64,000 bases of DNA, from assembly GCF_026391055.1 (NCBI RefSeq), contig NZ_JAPLET010000017.1, forward strand, positions 62,001 to 126,000, written 5' to 3'. The notes under the pieces were generated by a model. It was not told the origin of the DNA and made no database searches. It saw only the letters and a list, made by a program, of their open reading frames with translations. The translations under genes were made by a program, and so were the position numbers. How positions within the stretch are numbered: position 1 is the first letter of the stretch; the number at the start of each line of letters is the position of its first letter. This document shows, one piece after another, positions 53,508 through 62,382 of the stretch. The DNA comes from Spirosoma sp. (lineage in GTDB: Bacteria > Bacteroidota > Bacteroidia > Cytophagales > Spirosomataceae).

Positions 53508-53825
53508 CTACTTGCCGCCGGTTCCCGAGCCGGAGCCCACATCCTTGGGGGGCTGGTCGTCCGTAACCCGCACGGAGTCGGCGGGCGAACCGCCGGAGGT
53601 TACCAGCATCCCCCCGGTTCCCGAGCCGGAGCCCACATCCTTGGGAGGCTGATCGTCAGTGACCCGCACGGAGTCGGCCCGAAACGATTGAGGGGCGACA
53701 GACAGAGCGGGGAGATGGACCGGTGGATTGATCGACTCCTGCTGACAGGACATTATCGTCATTCCTGACGCAATAAGGCATAGCAATCCCCGTCGGCCCA
53801 GGGCCGATTTTTCATTTCCTTTCAT
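53508..53825 (-). CDS. Small lipoprotein with two tandem 32-residue repeats
   Basis: A 105-residue lipoprotein (GLLCLIASGMTIMSC, Cys near 27). The mature part ends in two copies of ADSVRVTDDQPPKDVGSGSGTGG separated by MLVTSGGSP, with a period of 32 residues (96 bases). This is a flexible, acidic and Gly-rich, likely surface-exposed tail. I know no family. It lies between the two divergent sigma-factor units. Confidence 0.65.
   Translation of the reverse strand: MKGNEKSALGRRGLLCLIASGMTIMSCQQESINPPVHLPALSVAPQSFRADSVRVTDDQPPKDVGSGSGTGGMLVTSGGSPADSVRVTDDQPPKDVGSGSGTGGK
53518..53678. repeat. Tandem 96-bp-period repeat inside the lipoprotein gene
   Basis: 53518-53582 and 53614-53678 are near-identical 65-bp segments with a few, mostly silent, differences. 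They are in frame and encode the repeated ADSVRVTDDQPPKDVGSGSGTGG peptide. Confidence 0.8.
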
Positions 53826-54024
53826 GCTGTTTTTAGGATTTGATTTTCCGAAACGGATCAGCTAAGCAAGCGGGCGCCCTACCTGGTTCACTAATGGCCC
53901 TGATTTTCAGAGTCATTGGTGTATGGAACGGGGGCAAGGATTGTCACCGGGTTATCACAGATTTTTTTTAGATTGGCGTAACCTTTCGCGCTGTCGTGGG
54001 AACTACTCATTAAATCACCAGCGT

Positions 54025-54585
54025 ATGCCACAACTCATACCTACCGAAACCATTATTGCCAACCTCCGGCGGGGTGAAGACGTCAATGGCGTTACCCGGT
54101 ATCTGTACGCGACCTATAGCCGATCCATAAAGGGGTATATCCGAAAACTGGGTGGTTTGCCCGATGATGCGGAAGATATTGTTCAGGAGGTTATGATTAC
54201 GTTTCTGCACCAGATCGTGAATGGGCAGTTTGAACTACGGGAACAAACCGATTTGGGGGCGTACCTGATCGGGATTACCCGTCGAAAATGGTTAAAAAAA
54301 ATGGAAAGTGAAACGCGGAGACGGGAACGTCAACACTGGTTTGCTACGGGTTCCGACGACCCACAAACACCCGAAACAATTGTGCTGGAAACGGACTACC
54401 AGTCCCGGGCCTGGGCCTATTTTCAACAACTGGGTGAAACCTGCCGTCAGGTATTAACCGCATTTTATCAGGATGAACAATCGTTGGAAGACATAGCGGC
54501 TCAGTACGAACTGGGGTCGGTGGGGGCGGTTAAGATGCGGAAGTTCCGATGTATTCAAAAATTATTAAAACTAGCCGACGTATGA
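54025..54585 (+). CDS. ECF-type RNA polymerase sigma factor, second module
   Basis: A 186-residue sigma-70 family factor; the ATG at 54025 was chosen over one 34 codons upstream. Region 2 is clear (LPDDAEDIVQEVMITFLHQ near 43), and region 4 has CRQVLTAFYQDEQSLEDIAAQYELGS with HTH residues (GAVKMRKFRCIQKL) near the end. Its stop overlaps the start of the next gene (ATGA), so sigma factor and partner are translationally coupled. Confidence 0.88.
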   Translation: MPQLIPTETIIANLRRGEDVNGVTRYLYATYSRSIKGYIRKLGGLPDDAEDIVQEVMITFLHQIVNGQFELREQTDLGAYLIGITRRKWLKKMESETRRRERQHWFATGSDDPQTPETIVLETDYQSRAWAYFQQLGETCRQVLTAFYQDEQSLEDIAAQYELGSVGAVKMRKFRCIQKLLKLADV

Positions 54586-55274
54586 TATCAGAAGATCCCG
54601 TAGAACGCTGGGAACAGCTGGAAGACTACCTGAGGGGACGTATGGAGGACGGGCAAAGCCGTCAATTAGAAGAACGCATGAAAACAGATACCAAGCTGAC
54701 CGACGAGCTTGTCTCGGTCCGCCGGGCTCAGGCACTCCTGACCGAAGCACTTGCCGAGCAGCAGATGCGGGCGACGCTCCGGCAGATACGGGTCGAAACG
54801 TCGGTGAATACGCGATCTGCGTCCTGGATGCCAGTTAAATGGAATCAGGTAGTTTTGTGGGCAGCGGCCGCCTGTGTACTGCTAATGAGTTATTTATCCA
54901 TTGTACCGGTCAAGCTACCCGATGCTGGCTATGATGTGATGGCGCTGCGCCGTATCGATACAACCCAGCTATCCGGTCAGCAACGGATTGCCTTCGAGAA
55001 TTTCTTTGAAGGGCAGGCCCGTATGGTAGAAGGCGATTACGTACAGGCCGCCCACCATTTTGAGAACGTATTGACCGTAGAAGACCTGCGTCCTTATTTT
55101 AAAGAAGCGGCCGAATGGCATCTGGCCGTGTCGTACCTTCAGAGCCATCAATTTAACCGGGCCAGCCAACTCTACCGCCGACTACGATACTGCAACCAGT
55201 GTGCCTACGAAGTGGGCTGGCTCAATCGCCGAAAAATGGAATGGAAGCTATTCATTGCCGGCTTATGGCTCTAA
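54582..55274 (+). CDS. Single-pass membrane protein with TPR-like outer part, sigma partner
   Basis: A 230-residue protein. The cytoplasmic N-terminal ~75 residues are helical and charged (YLRGRMEDGQSRQLEERM), then comes one transmembrane helix (~90-108, VVLWAAAACVLLMSYLSIV). The outer ~120 residues hold two or three TPR-like helical pairs (YVQAAHHFENVLTVEDLRPY, HLAVSYLQSHQFNRASQLYRRL). It overlaps the sigma factor gene by 4 bases and probably controls it. It converges on the CHAT-protease gene with one base between the stop codons. Confidence 0.75.
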   Translation: MISEDPVERWEQLEDYLRGRMEDGQSRQLEERMKTDTKLTDELVSVRRAQALLTEALAEQQMRATLRQIRVETSVNTRSASWMPVKWNQVVLWAAAACVLLMSYLSIVPVKLPDAGYDVMALRRIDTTQLSGQQRIAFENFFEGQARMVEGDYVQAAHHFENVLTVEDLRPYFKEAAEWHLAVSYLQSHQFNRASQLYRRLRYCNQCAYEVGWLNRRKMEWKLFIAGLWL

Positions 55275-55275
55275 A

Positions 55276-58071
55276 CTACCCGGCCGCAACTGGTTCGCGA
55301 CGGTAGCGAGCAACCAGTACTCCCCCAACACTGAGCGCAAGGACAAGGATAAGAACCCAGCCCGTTGTGGGCCAGCCAACAGCATAAACCGGCTGGCTAT
55401 TCCCCATAAGAACCAGGTTGGCCCAATAATGCGGATGGTTAAGTTTCGGATAAAGTTCGGATTGAAAATAAGCAAGCCGGGTTCGTTGCAGCGCCACATC
55501 AATGGGCAATCCGGCCTGTAGTTGTTCATGCAACTGGCGGGCCAGATAGGCCATACTCTCGTCGTGTGCACTCCAGAGGGTTGATACCACCGACGGGCAA
55601 CCCGCATAGGCAAAGGCCTGCGCCAGACTCATCACGCCTTCACCCACCTGTAGTTTTCCGTTACCGGCTTCGCACGCACTCAGCACCACCAGACGGGTGT
55701 GCGGAAACGATAAATTGTGAATCTCTTCGGCATATAACTTATCCGGGTTTCGGTCCGGATAAAAAGCGATGTAGGACCGGGCGGGTTCGTCATCGCTGGC
55801 ATAGGCGTGGGTAGCCAGATGCAGTACGTTATAGTCGGCATAGCTGCGCATGAACCGGCGTTTGGTTGCCGCTTTGCCCAGGAGTGCTTCGCCCGGCAAC
55901 AGCTCAACCTCGGCCTGCGAAGCAGGCAGATAAGGGAGTGGCAGGGCGGGTGCCCTGGGGCTGAGTGGTTTCACAAACGGAGCCATTCCCAAAAGGCCAT
56001 TTTTCAGGTTCGTCACTACTACCGTAGTAGGCGGATTGAGCAGAGCACTTGCCGAAGGAACGTAGCTGATCGCATACTTTTTCACCAGAAAATCGTCGAC
56101 GGTCTTACCGGTTTCAAGAACATCGAACGGAATCCGGTGCAAGTCGCCATCGCCCGAAATAATCAGGCGTTTTTTGCCGTCCAGCAGATGCTCCGCCGGC
56201 CCAATCAGCCAGTGATAGCCCACACTAGCCGCCGACGTACCGGTGTAATTGCCGAGTCCGGGATTCATGTATAAAGTTGTAATCAGGGTTGTCAATGCCT
56301 GTTTTAGCTTGTTAAGATCACCCTTTTTACGAATAAGCGTCACTCCGTTGTCAGCTACGCAGGCGATGTAGAGAGCATCCTGAACCAGCAAATAACTCAG
56401 GTAAGCGGTATGCTCATCGAGGGTTGCCTGTATCTGTTTGACCGGCACCGTTTGTGGCTGGTATTTGGCCCGGTAGTAGGTCGGAAACTCCTTTTCCAAT
56501 CGCTGGTCGAGCTGGGCCAGTTGTATCTGTGCGTCGATAAGGGCCGGCGACGGTACCGAAACGGATTCCAGTTTCTGTCGGGTAATGGTTCGCTGTAACG
56601 CCTGCTCCTGTGCAATCAGCGCGGCCGGCACATTGGCTGGCTTAATCAGTAATTCACGGGTTCGGTCGGCCAAAGCCGCTGATTTAGATCGTTCAAGCAA
56701 TCGAAACGCCTGCTCTTTGTCCGCTTCTTTTTCCGTAAAATCATACAGCGCATAAGCCGTCTCAAACGCCTGAATATAAGCGGGTCGGACCTGAGTGGCA
56801 AAAAACCGTTTTGTGTCCAGTACATTATAACTCTTTCGAATGGCATCAGCTACCTGAAGGGCATCCTGATACGCCTGTAACGCCTGTTGACCATCCCGAA
56901 CATCTTTTTTCAGTTGAAACTGCCGCGCCAACAGGCTTGCCTTTAGTATCTGAGCCTGAAATAAGCCCTGTTCCCAAATGATTTCGTCCGTCGAAGACGC
57001 GTTGAAATGCGCTCCGTCAATTGCCTGCTGGCAATAGGCCAGCGCCCTGGGCAGGTTGTTGCGCTGTTGCTGTACGGCTGCCTTTCCCAGGGTGCTTAAC
57101 ACGTAGGTTCGACCAAACTTCTGAGGAGACAGCGAAATGGCCAAATCATAGTAACCGTCGGCCTGATTGGTGTTTTTAAGGGCATTGTAATAATCACCCA
57201 GGTACGCCAGCATTTCTGCCTTTAACGGTACATCTTCCTTGCCAGCTCTTTTTTTTTCGAGATGCCGATACAGGCGTAACGCGTTCTGAGCCGACTGGTA
57301 AGCTTCTGGATAATTACGACTCCGAAGCGCATTCCAAGTTATCCCGTTATACATCTTACACTTGTACGAATCATTCTTCGCGTATAGTTGTATGGCTGAT
57401 TTTCGTAACGCCAGCGCTTTGTCAAAAAGCCCAAGCTGCTCATAGACTTCGCCCAGGTTATTCTGTAAAATGGCGATGTTTTCCTGTGGGGTAGCCTGTT
57501 TTTCAGCTATGGATAACGCCTTTGTCAGATAGCTGAGCCCTTCGTTATACCCGCCCGCTCTAACGTACATCATGCCCTGGTTGTTATAATGATAAATGAC
57601 GTAATCCGCTATGCGGCTCTCCAGCTCAGGATGTTTCTGTAGAATGGTATTCGCCTGCGAAAAGTACAGATAACAGGAATCCTGACTGTTCAGCTTTTTA
57701 TACATCTCGCCCAAACTGGAATTCAGCTTGAACTTCATGGAGTCGGGTTGAGCAGGTGCCCGCTTCAAAAGTGCTACCCCCTCCTGACAGATGTTGGCCC
57801 CCAAACGGTATTTGCCCTGCATGTGGTAAATCGAACTAATATCTACCGTAAGATTGGCCGCCCGTACGTAATCGATTCGACGAGCTACCTGATAGCCCCT
57901 TAGGTAGCTGATGAGGGCCTGGTCGTAATTGCCCTGAGCATAAAGTTTTTCAGCTTGATTTCGAAGGCTGTCAATCTGTTGGACAGTTTGTGCAGAAGCA
58001 GAAGCCCCCGCTAAGTAGCCAAAGACAGAGATTAGGCATAATCCAGTAAAAATCTGGTAGATTTTAACCAT
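55276..58071 (-). CDS. TPR-CHAT protease, membrane-anchored and exported
   Basis: A 931-residue protein; the ATG at 58071 gives a signal peptide (FTGLCLISVFGYLAGASASAQ). Residues ~30-380 hold about eight TPR units (ALISYLRGYQVARRIDYVRA, GLSYLTKALSIAEKQATPQE, ALALRKSAIQLYAKNDSYKC). A helical linker follows, then the CHAT (caspase HetF-associated with TPRs) domain at ~600-895: catalytic His in VLHLATHAYASDDEP and catalytic Cys in LVVLSACEAGNGKLQ are both present. A C-terminal hydrophobic segment near 905 (TGWVLILVLALSVGGVLVARYRR) should anchor it in the membrane. CHAT proteases are relatives of separase and caspases, and several are activated by partner binding to TPRs. Convergent with the sigma/membrane pair. 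Confidence 0.92.
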   Translation of the reverse strand: MVKIYQIFTGLCLISVFGYLAGASASAQTVQQIDSLRNQAEKLYAQGNYDQALISYLRGYQVARRIDYVRAANLTVDISSIYHMQGKYRLGANICQEGVALLKRAPAQPDSMKFKLNSSLGEMYKKLNSQDSCYLYFSQANTILQKHPELESRIADYVIYHYNNQGMMYVRAGGYNEGLSYLTKALSIAEKQATPQENIAILQNNLGEVYEQLGLFDKALALRKSAIQLYAKNDSYKCKMYNGITWNALRSRNYPEAYQSAQNALRLYRHLEKKRAGKEDVPLKAEMLAYLGDYYNALKNTNQADGYYDLAISLSPQKFGRTYVLSTLGKAAVQQQRNNLPRALAYCQQAIDGAHFNASSTDEIIWEQGLFQAQILKASLLARQFQLKKDVRDGQQALQAYQDALQVADAIRKSYNVLDTKRFFATQVRPAYIQAFETAYALYDFTEKEADKEQAFRLLERSKSAALADRTRELLIKPANVPAALIAQEQALQRTITRQKLESVSVPSPALIDAQIQLAQLDQRLEKEFPTYYRAKYQPQTVPVKQIQATLDEHTAYLSYLLVQDALYIACVADNGVTLIRKKGDLNKLKQALTTLITTLYMNPGLGNYTGTSAASVGYHWLIGPAEHLLDGKKRLIISGDGDLHRIPFDVLETGKTVDDFLVKKYAISYVPSASALLNPPTTVVVTNLKNGLLGMAPFVKPLSPRAPALPLPYLPASQAEVELLPGEALLGKAATKRRFMRSYADYNVLHLATHAYASDDEPARSYIAFYPDRNPDKLYAEEIHNLSFPHTRLVVLSACEAGNGKLQVGEGVMSLAQAFAYAGCPSVVSTLWSAHDESMAYLARQLHEQLQAGLPIDVALQRTRLAYFQSELYPKLNHPHYWANLVLMGNSQPVYAVGWPTTGWVLILVLALSVGGVLVARYRREPVAAG

Positions 58072-58255
58072 ATACAGCAAATCTGATGTTGTTCCAAACG
58101 ATAAATATAAACTAAACAGAAGCACATAATTAATACCTAACTAATTAAAGAACAGCAACTAACGAAATAGATTAACAAATTGTAGTAGAAATCAACAGCT
58201 ACTTAACGAATTCGCAATATAGGGTAACTATACAGGTGGGAAAAATCAAGCAAGC

Positions 58256-60121
58256 TTACTCGCAATTTGTATAAATAAGGATAGACTCTGGTTGAAGAAC
58301 AACGGCTCCATTACCCGCTACCTGGCCTGGGGCCGCCATCGGGCCGTGCCATTGGGGGTCGGCGGAGTCGAGTAGCTTGTGCCACTGCCCGTCATGGGCC
58401 GGTAACGTCAGCGATTGCCCTTCTCTGGAGAAGTTCATCAGACAAACCACCGTCTCCGACCTATCCGTCGTACCGGGTTCATCCAGCTTTTTATGCTGAC
58501 GAAAAAGCGTAAGTGTCTGGCGAACTTCATCCACGACCACGGCTACCGATTCACGATCCGGGTGGCGTAACGACGATGATTTTCGCAGGGCCAGCAGCGT
58601 CTGGTAATACCGAAAGAGGGTCTGGTGCGGCTCCTGCGTGAGTCGCTCCCACTGAAGCTTCGACCGCTCGAAGGTCCGCTCATCCTGTGGGTCCGGCGTT
58701 TCGAAATCGGATTGAAAATCGGCAAATTCCTTTTTGCGCCCCTGCCGGACGGCTTCCACCAGACTGGGGTCCGAATGGCTTACGAAATACAGAAAGGGGT
58801 TTAATTCGCCCCACTCCTCGCCCATGAACAGCATGGGCAGATAGGGACTGCTCATAACGGCTCCGGCCATCAGTTTCTGCATCTCCAGACTGACCAACTG
58901 ACTGGGTCGCTCGCCCAGCATCCGGTTGCCAATCTGGTCGTGATTCTGCGAGAACACCACAAACTGTCGCCCGGCATGGCCCGCCGTCGACTTCCCCACA
59001 ATCCGGGCGCGCCGGGGCATGTAGGTACCGTCGTACACATAGGCATCGGTATAGGATTTGGCCAGGTGATGAATGCCGTCGTAGTCGGCGTAATAGCCGT
59101 TGCGTTCGCCACCCGCCGTTACACGCAGAGCATGGTGAAATTCGTCGTTCCACTGAGCGTCCATGCCGTAGCCATTGTTAACCAGCGGCTGAATGAACTG
59201 CGTTTCGTTCTGGTCCAGCTCAACGATCAGGTAGTGCTGCCGACCAGTCTGGGCCATTAGGGCATCGACATACTGTTTTATTTCACGCAGGATATGCGTT
59301 TCGCTGGCATCGCAGATGGCATGAACGGCATCCAGCCGCAGGGCGTCGATGTGAAAATCCCGGAACCACATCAGCACGTTTTCAATGAAGTACCGCCGGA
59401 CGCTGTCGCTGTAATCATCGTCGAAATTGATGGCATTCCCCCAGGGTGTAAGGTGCTTGGCGGTGAAGTACGGGCCGAAGTCTTCGAGGTAATTCCCTTC
59501 CGGTCCAATGTGGTTATATACCACATCGAGCACCACGGCCAGGCCCCGCTTATGACAGGCATCGACCAGCTTTTGCAAGCCCTCGGCACCCCCGTAGGAA
59601 TTCTGCACGGCAAAGGGCAATACCCCGTCATAGCCCCAGTTTCGGGAGCCGGGGAACTGCGCCACAGGCATAATCTCAATGGCGTTGATGCCTAATTCGA
59701 CCAGATAGTCGAGCCGGTTTTCGATACCTGCAAAGGTTCCTTCGGACGAGAATGTACCCGTATGCAACTCATAGATCAGGTAATCGTCCAGCGGGAAATT
59801 AGGCCAGTCGGCATCCGTCCAGGCAAATGTTCGGGTATCTACAGCAACAGACGACCCATGAACGCCCTCCGGCTGGAATAGCGACGCCGGATCGGGCCGT
59901 TCAATACTATCGTTGAGGATAAACTTGTAGGTATCGCCGGGTTGCAGCTGAGCTGTTGTGGTGCACCAGTAAGCGCCATCCTGTTGAAGTGGAATATCGA
60001 GCGGACGATTACAGCGACGAAGTAGGATGTTCTGTGCAAAGGGAGCCCAAACGCGAGCGGTGGCTCCATCGGGACCGAAAGTGACCCCCAGCATTCGGTG
60101 GTTGAGTAATGCCTGATTCAT
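58256..60121 (-). CDS. treZ: Malto-oligosyltrehalose trehalohydrolase
   Basis: A 621-residue cytoplasmic GH13 enzyme that releases trehalose from the maltooligosyltrehalose made by TreY. It has an N-terminal Ig-like E-set domain (~10-95; GVTFGPDGATARVWAP), then the TIM barrel. Catalytic-site motifs: FHIDALRLDAVHAICD (nucleophile Asp), YLIVELDQNE (acid/base Glu), FSQNHDQIGNR (third Asp). The NWGYDGVLPFAVQNSYGG and LDVVYNHIGPEGNY signatures also fit. Length is close to the usual ~600. treY and treS are not in the window, so the gene is separate from its pathway partners. The last ~75 residues form the usual beta-sandwich tail. Confidence 0.95.
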   Translation of the reverse strand: MNQALLNHRMLGVTFGPDGATARVWAPFAQNILLRRCNRPLDIPLQQDGAYWCTTTAQLQPGDTYKFILNDSIERPDPASLFQPEGVHGSSVAVDTRTFAWTDADWPNFPLDDYLIYELHTGTFSSEGTFAGIENRLDYLVELGINAIEIMPVAQFPGSRNWGYDGVLPFAVQNSYGGAEGLQKLVDACHKRGLAVVLDVVYNHIGPEGNYLEDFGPYFTAKHLTPWGNAINFDDDYSDSVRRYFIENVLMWFRDFHIDALRLDAVHAICDASETHILREIKQYVDALMAQTGRQHYLIVELDQNETQFIQPLVNNGYGMDAQWNDEFHHALRVTAGGERNGYYADYDGIHHLAKSYTDAYVYDGTYMPRRARIVGKSTAGHAGRQFVVFSQNHDQIGNRMLGERPSQLVSLEMQKLMAGAVMSSPYLPMLFMGEEWGELNPFLYFVSHSDPSLVEAVRQGRKKEFADFQSDFETPDPQDERTFERSKLQWERLTQEPHQTLFRYYQTLLALRKSSSLRHPDRESVAVVVDEVRQTLTLFRQHKKLDEPGTTDRSETVVCLMNFSREGQSLTLPAHDGQWHKLLDSADPQWHGPMAAPGQVAGNGAVVLQPESILIYTNCE

Positions 60122-60259
60122 AGGTTGAGTTACTTATTGGTAAGCAGTTAGGTAAACAACCCGCTAACGGCGACATGTGTTGGCTGAAATTTAATAATCC
60201 TGTCCGGGCTAATTAGTGTGCAACACAGCCAAAGGAGTGGTAGGGTCTCAAATACCGGA

Positions 60260-62233
60260 CTATACCGCTACTTCTACCGTCGTTCCTTCTTCGGCAAAGA
60301 TGCGGAAGGTACCGCCCAACTCCTGAGCCCGGGTTTCCATGTTCCGTAGGCCGTAATGGTGGGGGGCTAAAGCTTCGTCCGTCCAGCTAAAACCCTGCCC
60401 GTTGTCATGGATGCGCAAGTTGATATGGCCATCGTCCTCAACGAACAACTGGACAGTAGCCTGCGACGCCTGAGCGTGCTTGATCACATTGTTGAGGGCT
60501 TCCTGTACGATCCGAAACAGGTTCAACACCTGCGATGAACTCAGCTTATACGACTGTGAGCCAGACACCTGCACATCGACTTGCAGGCCGTCGGTTTCGT
60601 GGACATAGCGGTTAATGTACTGATTGAGCCGCTCGGCAAATTCCTCCACCGTAAAACTTTCCTGATTGATCGCCCAGATGGTTTCGCGCAGGAGTTTGAC
60701 GGCCTCCCGCGTGTGGGTCACGATGGTACGAAGCTGGCTTGCCAACCGTTGCCCGTCTGTACTGTTCTTTTTCTCCGTCTGGGCGCTGATGTGGGTGAGA
60801 TTAGTAACCACGAAAGCCAGATGTGCCCCAACGTTATCGTGTAAATCGCGGGCGATACGCTCTTTTTCAACCAGCAGATTGTTTTGAAGAGCCAGTGTCT
60901 GTACTTCGGCTTCGAACGTTCGCTGCTGCTGAATGGTACGCTCTTTGATGAGCTTTTCTGTCTGGTCACGGGCAACCTTGTAGCGATAGGCCAAGCCAAC
61001 CATCAACACCAACACCTCAAATAAAGCGGCTGGTGCATAGTAAGCAAAGCACGAGACCAGTTCGTAAGTGGGCAGCAACCCGAAATTGGCAAAAACCAGC
61101 GCCAGGTTAAGGGCATAGAAAGGCAGGATAGCGATTAGATACAACCAAGCTTCCTGAGCGTGATATCGACGAATGATACTGATACTAATGTACGCAACAA
61201 TAACCGGCAGCGGCAGCCAGTAAAGGGCAGAAAACAGCCGTACCAGCACCAGTTCCAGGGTGGGCGTAAAGGGAGTAAACCACTCGGCCGTGAGGGCAAT
61301 CAGGCATAATATCCCGCTCCAGAGCACTACAGTGCTGATCCTGTGCCAGCGATGTGAAGGTGTATGCCATAAACTAAGAAATCGCCGGACAAACGTTAGT
61401 TGTGAATAGAATAACACCAGTGGAAACAGGAAATAGACGTTCTGACGAGGCATCCAGAATTGAGCCGAAAAGCCAAACTGATTCAGAAACCCATCGTTTA
61501 TGACGAAGAACCCGACAAGACCCAGAAGACAGAAAATGTAACGGGAATAGATTTGATCGAAGGTGGTCAGAAAAAAAATCAGGCTCATCACTGCCATAAA
61601 AGTCAGTGTGAACAACACCCCGCCCCAAAACAAGTAACTTTCCTGCACCACCGAATCATAAGCCGACGCCCGAATAAGTTCGACAGGCACGACCTGTGTA
61701 CCCCGGTGTTTAACAACGCGCAAATACGCCGTTACGACCTGACCAGCAGGCACGGTAAACGGGAACCAGAAGTGCCGGTTGTTTTTTATGCGCTGCCGGG
61801 CGGGCGTTTTCCAGCCTATGGTTGGTGAAGTGGACAAAACCCGGTTTTGGGCATCGACCACAAACAGTTGAAGTTCATCGAAGCACCAGAAATCGATTTC
61901 GGCCAGCCAGTCCTGGGGCGCATTCAGCGTATTTTTCAACCGAAACCGAAGCCAGTGGGGCGTTGCCGTTTTTGAGCCTGCGATGATGCCAAAATTTGGC
62001 ACAGGGGAGGTAAGGAGTTGAAAAGCGTTAGTCTTCGCCAACTGAATGGCATCGGCAATCGTTTTACTACGCGCCGAGTCCTGAAAAGACGCTATCGTTC
62101 CTCGTAAAGAGAGTTTATCACCCACAACTGGCAACACCACAACAGGCTGCCTGCTCAGTGGTTGCCCCGATAGCCGCAGGGCCATCAGGCAAACGATCAT
62201 GAGCGGCAAAATCAGGTGGCGAAAGCGTATCAT
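60260..62233 (-). CDS. 7TMR-DISM histidine kinase (NarL/LytS-like HisKA_3 type)
   Basis: A 657-residue sensor kinase. A signal peptide is followed by a 7TMR-DISM extracellular domain (~40-190; WLAEIDFWCFDELQLFVVD). Seven hydrophobic helices span ~200-420 (VLFTLTFMAVMSLIFFL and so on). Then a short coiled coil, the HisKA_3 dimerisation/phosphoacceptor helix (ERIARDLHDNVGAHLAFVV, His near 472) and HATPase_c (NNVIKHAQASQATVQLFV, IHDNGQGFSW). ATG at 62233 chosen; a TTG two codons upstream is less likely. No response regulator lies beside it here, so its partner is elsewhere. Confidence 0.92.
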   Translation of the reverse strand: MIRFRHLILPLMIVCLMALRLSGQPLSRQPVVVLPVVGDKLSLRGTIASFQDSARSKTIADAIQLAKTNAFQLLTSPVPNFGIIAGSKTATPHWLRFRLKNTLNAPQDWLAEIDFWCFDELQLFVVDAQNRVLSTSPTIGWKTPARQRIKNNRHFWFPFTVPAGQVVTAYLRVVKHRGTQVVPVELIRASAYDSVVQESYLFWGGVLFTLTFMAVMSLIFFLTTFDQIYSRYIFCLLGLVGFFVINDGFLNQFGFSAQFWMPRQNVYFLFPLVLFYSQLTFVRRFLSLWHTPSHRWHRISTVVLWSGILCLIALTAEWFTPFTPTLELVLVRLFSALYWLPLPVIVAYISISIIRRYHAQEAWLYLIAILPFYALNLALVFANFGLLPTYELVSCFAYYAPAALFEVLVLMVGLAYRYKVARDQTEKLIKERTIQQQRTFEAEVQTLALQNNLLVEKERIARDLHDNVGAHLAFVVTNLTHISAQTEKKNSTDGQRLASQLRTIVTHTREAVKLLRETIWAINQESFTVEEFAERLNQYINRYVHETDGLQVDVQVSGSQSYKLSSSQVLNLFRIVQEALNNVIKHAQASQATVQLFVEDDGHINLRIHDNGQGFSWTDEALAPHHYGLRNMETRAQELGGTFRIFAEEGTTVEVAV

Positions 62234-62382
62234 TAGCAAATGAAGTCACCACTAATGTAAACGGCGAGTAGCTAATAAACAAGTGGTTAGTGGAGTTGGT
62301 GGAGTGATACAGTCGTGGAGTTAGGGCAATAGTAATACTGGTTTGAAAACCGACACCACATTTCACCACTTCACCAAGTACA

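Noticed and set aside
53518-53678. Possible CRISPR-like repeats
   Set aside because: Only two units, in frame, encoding a repeated lipoprotein peptide; no array or cas genes.
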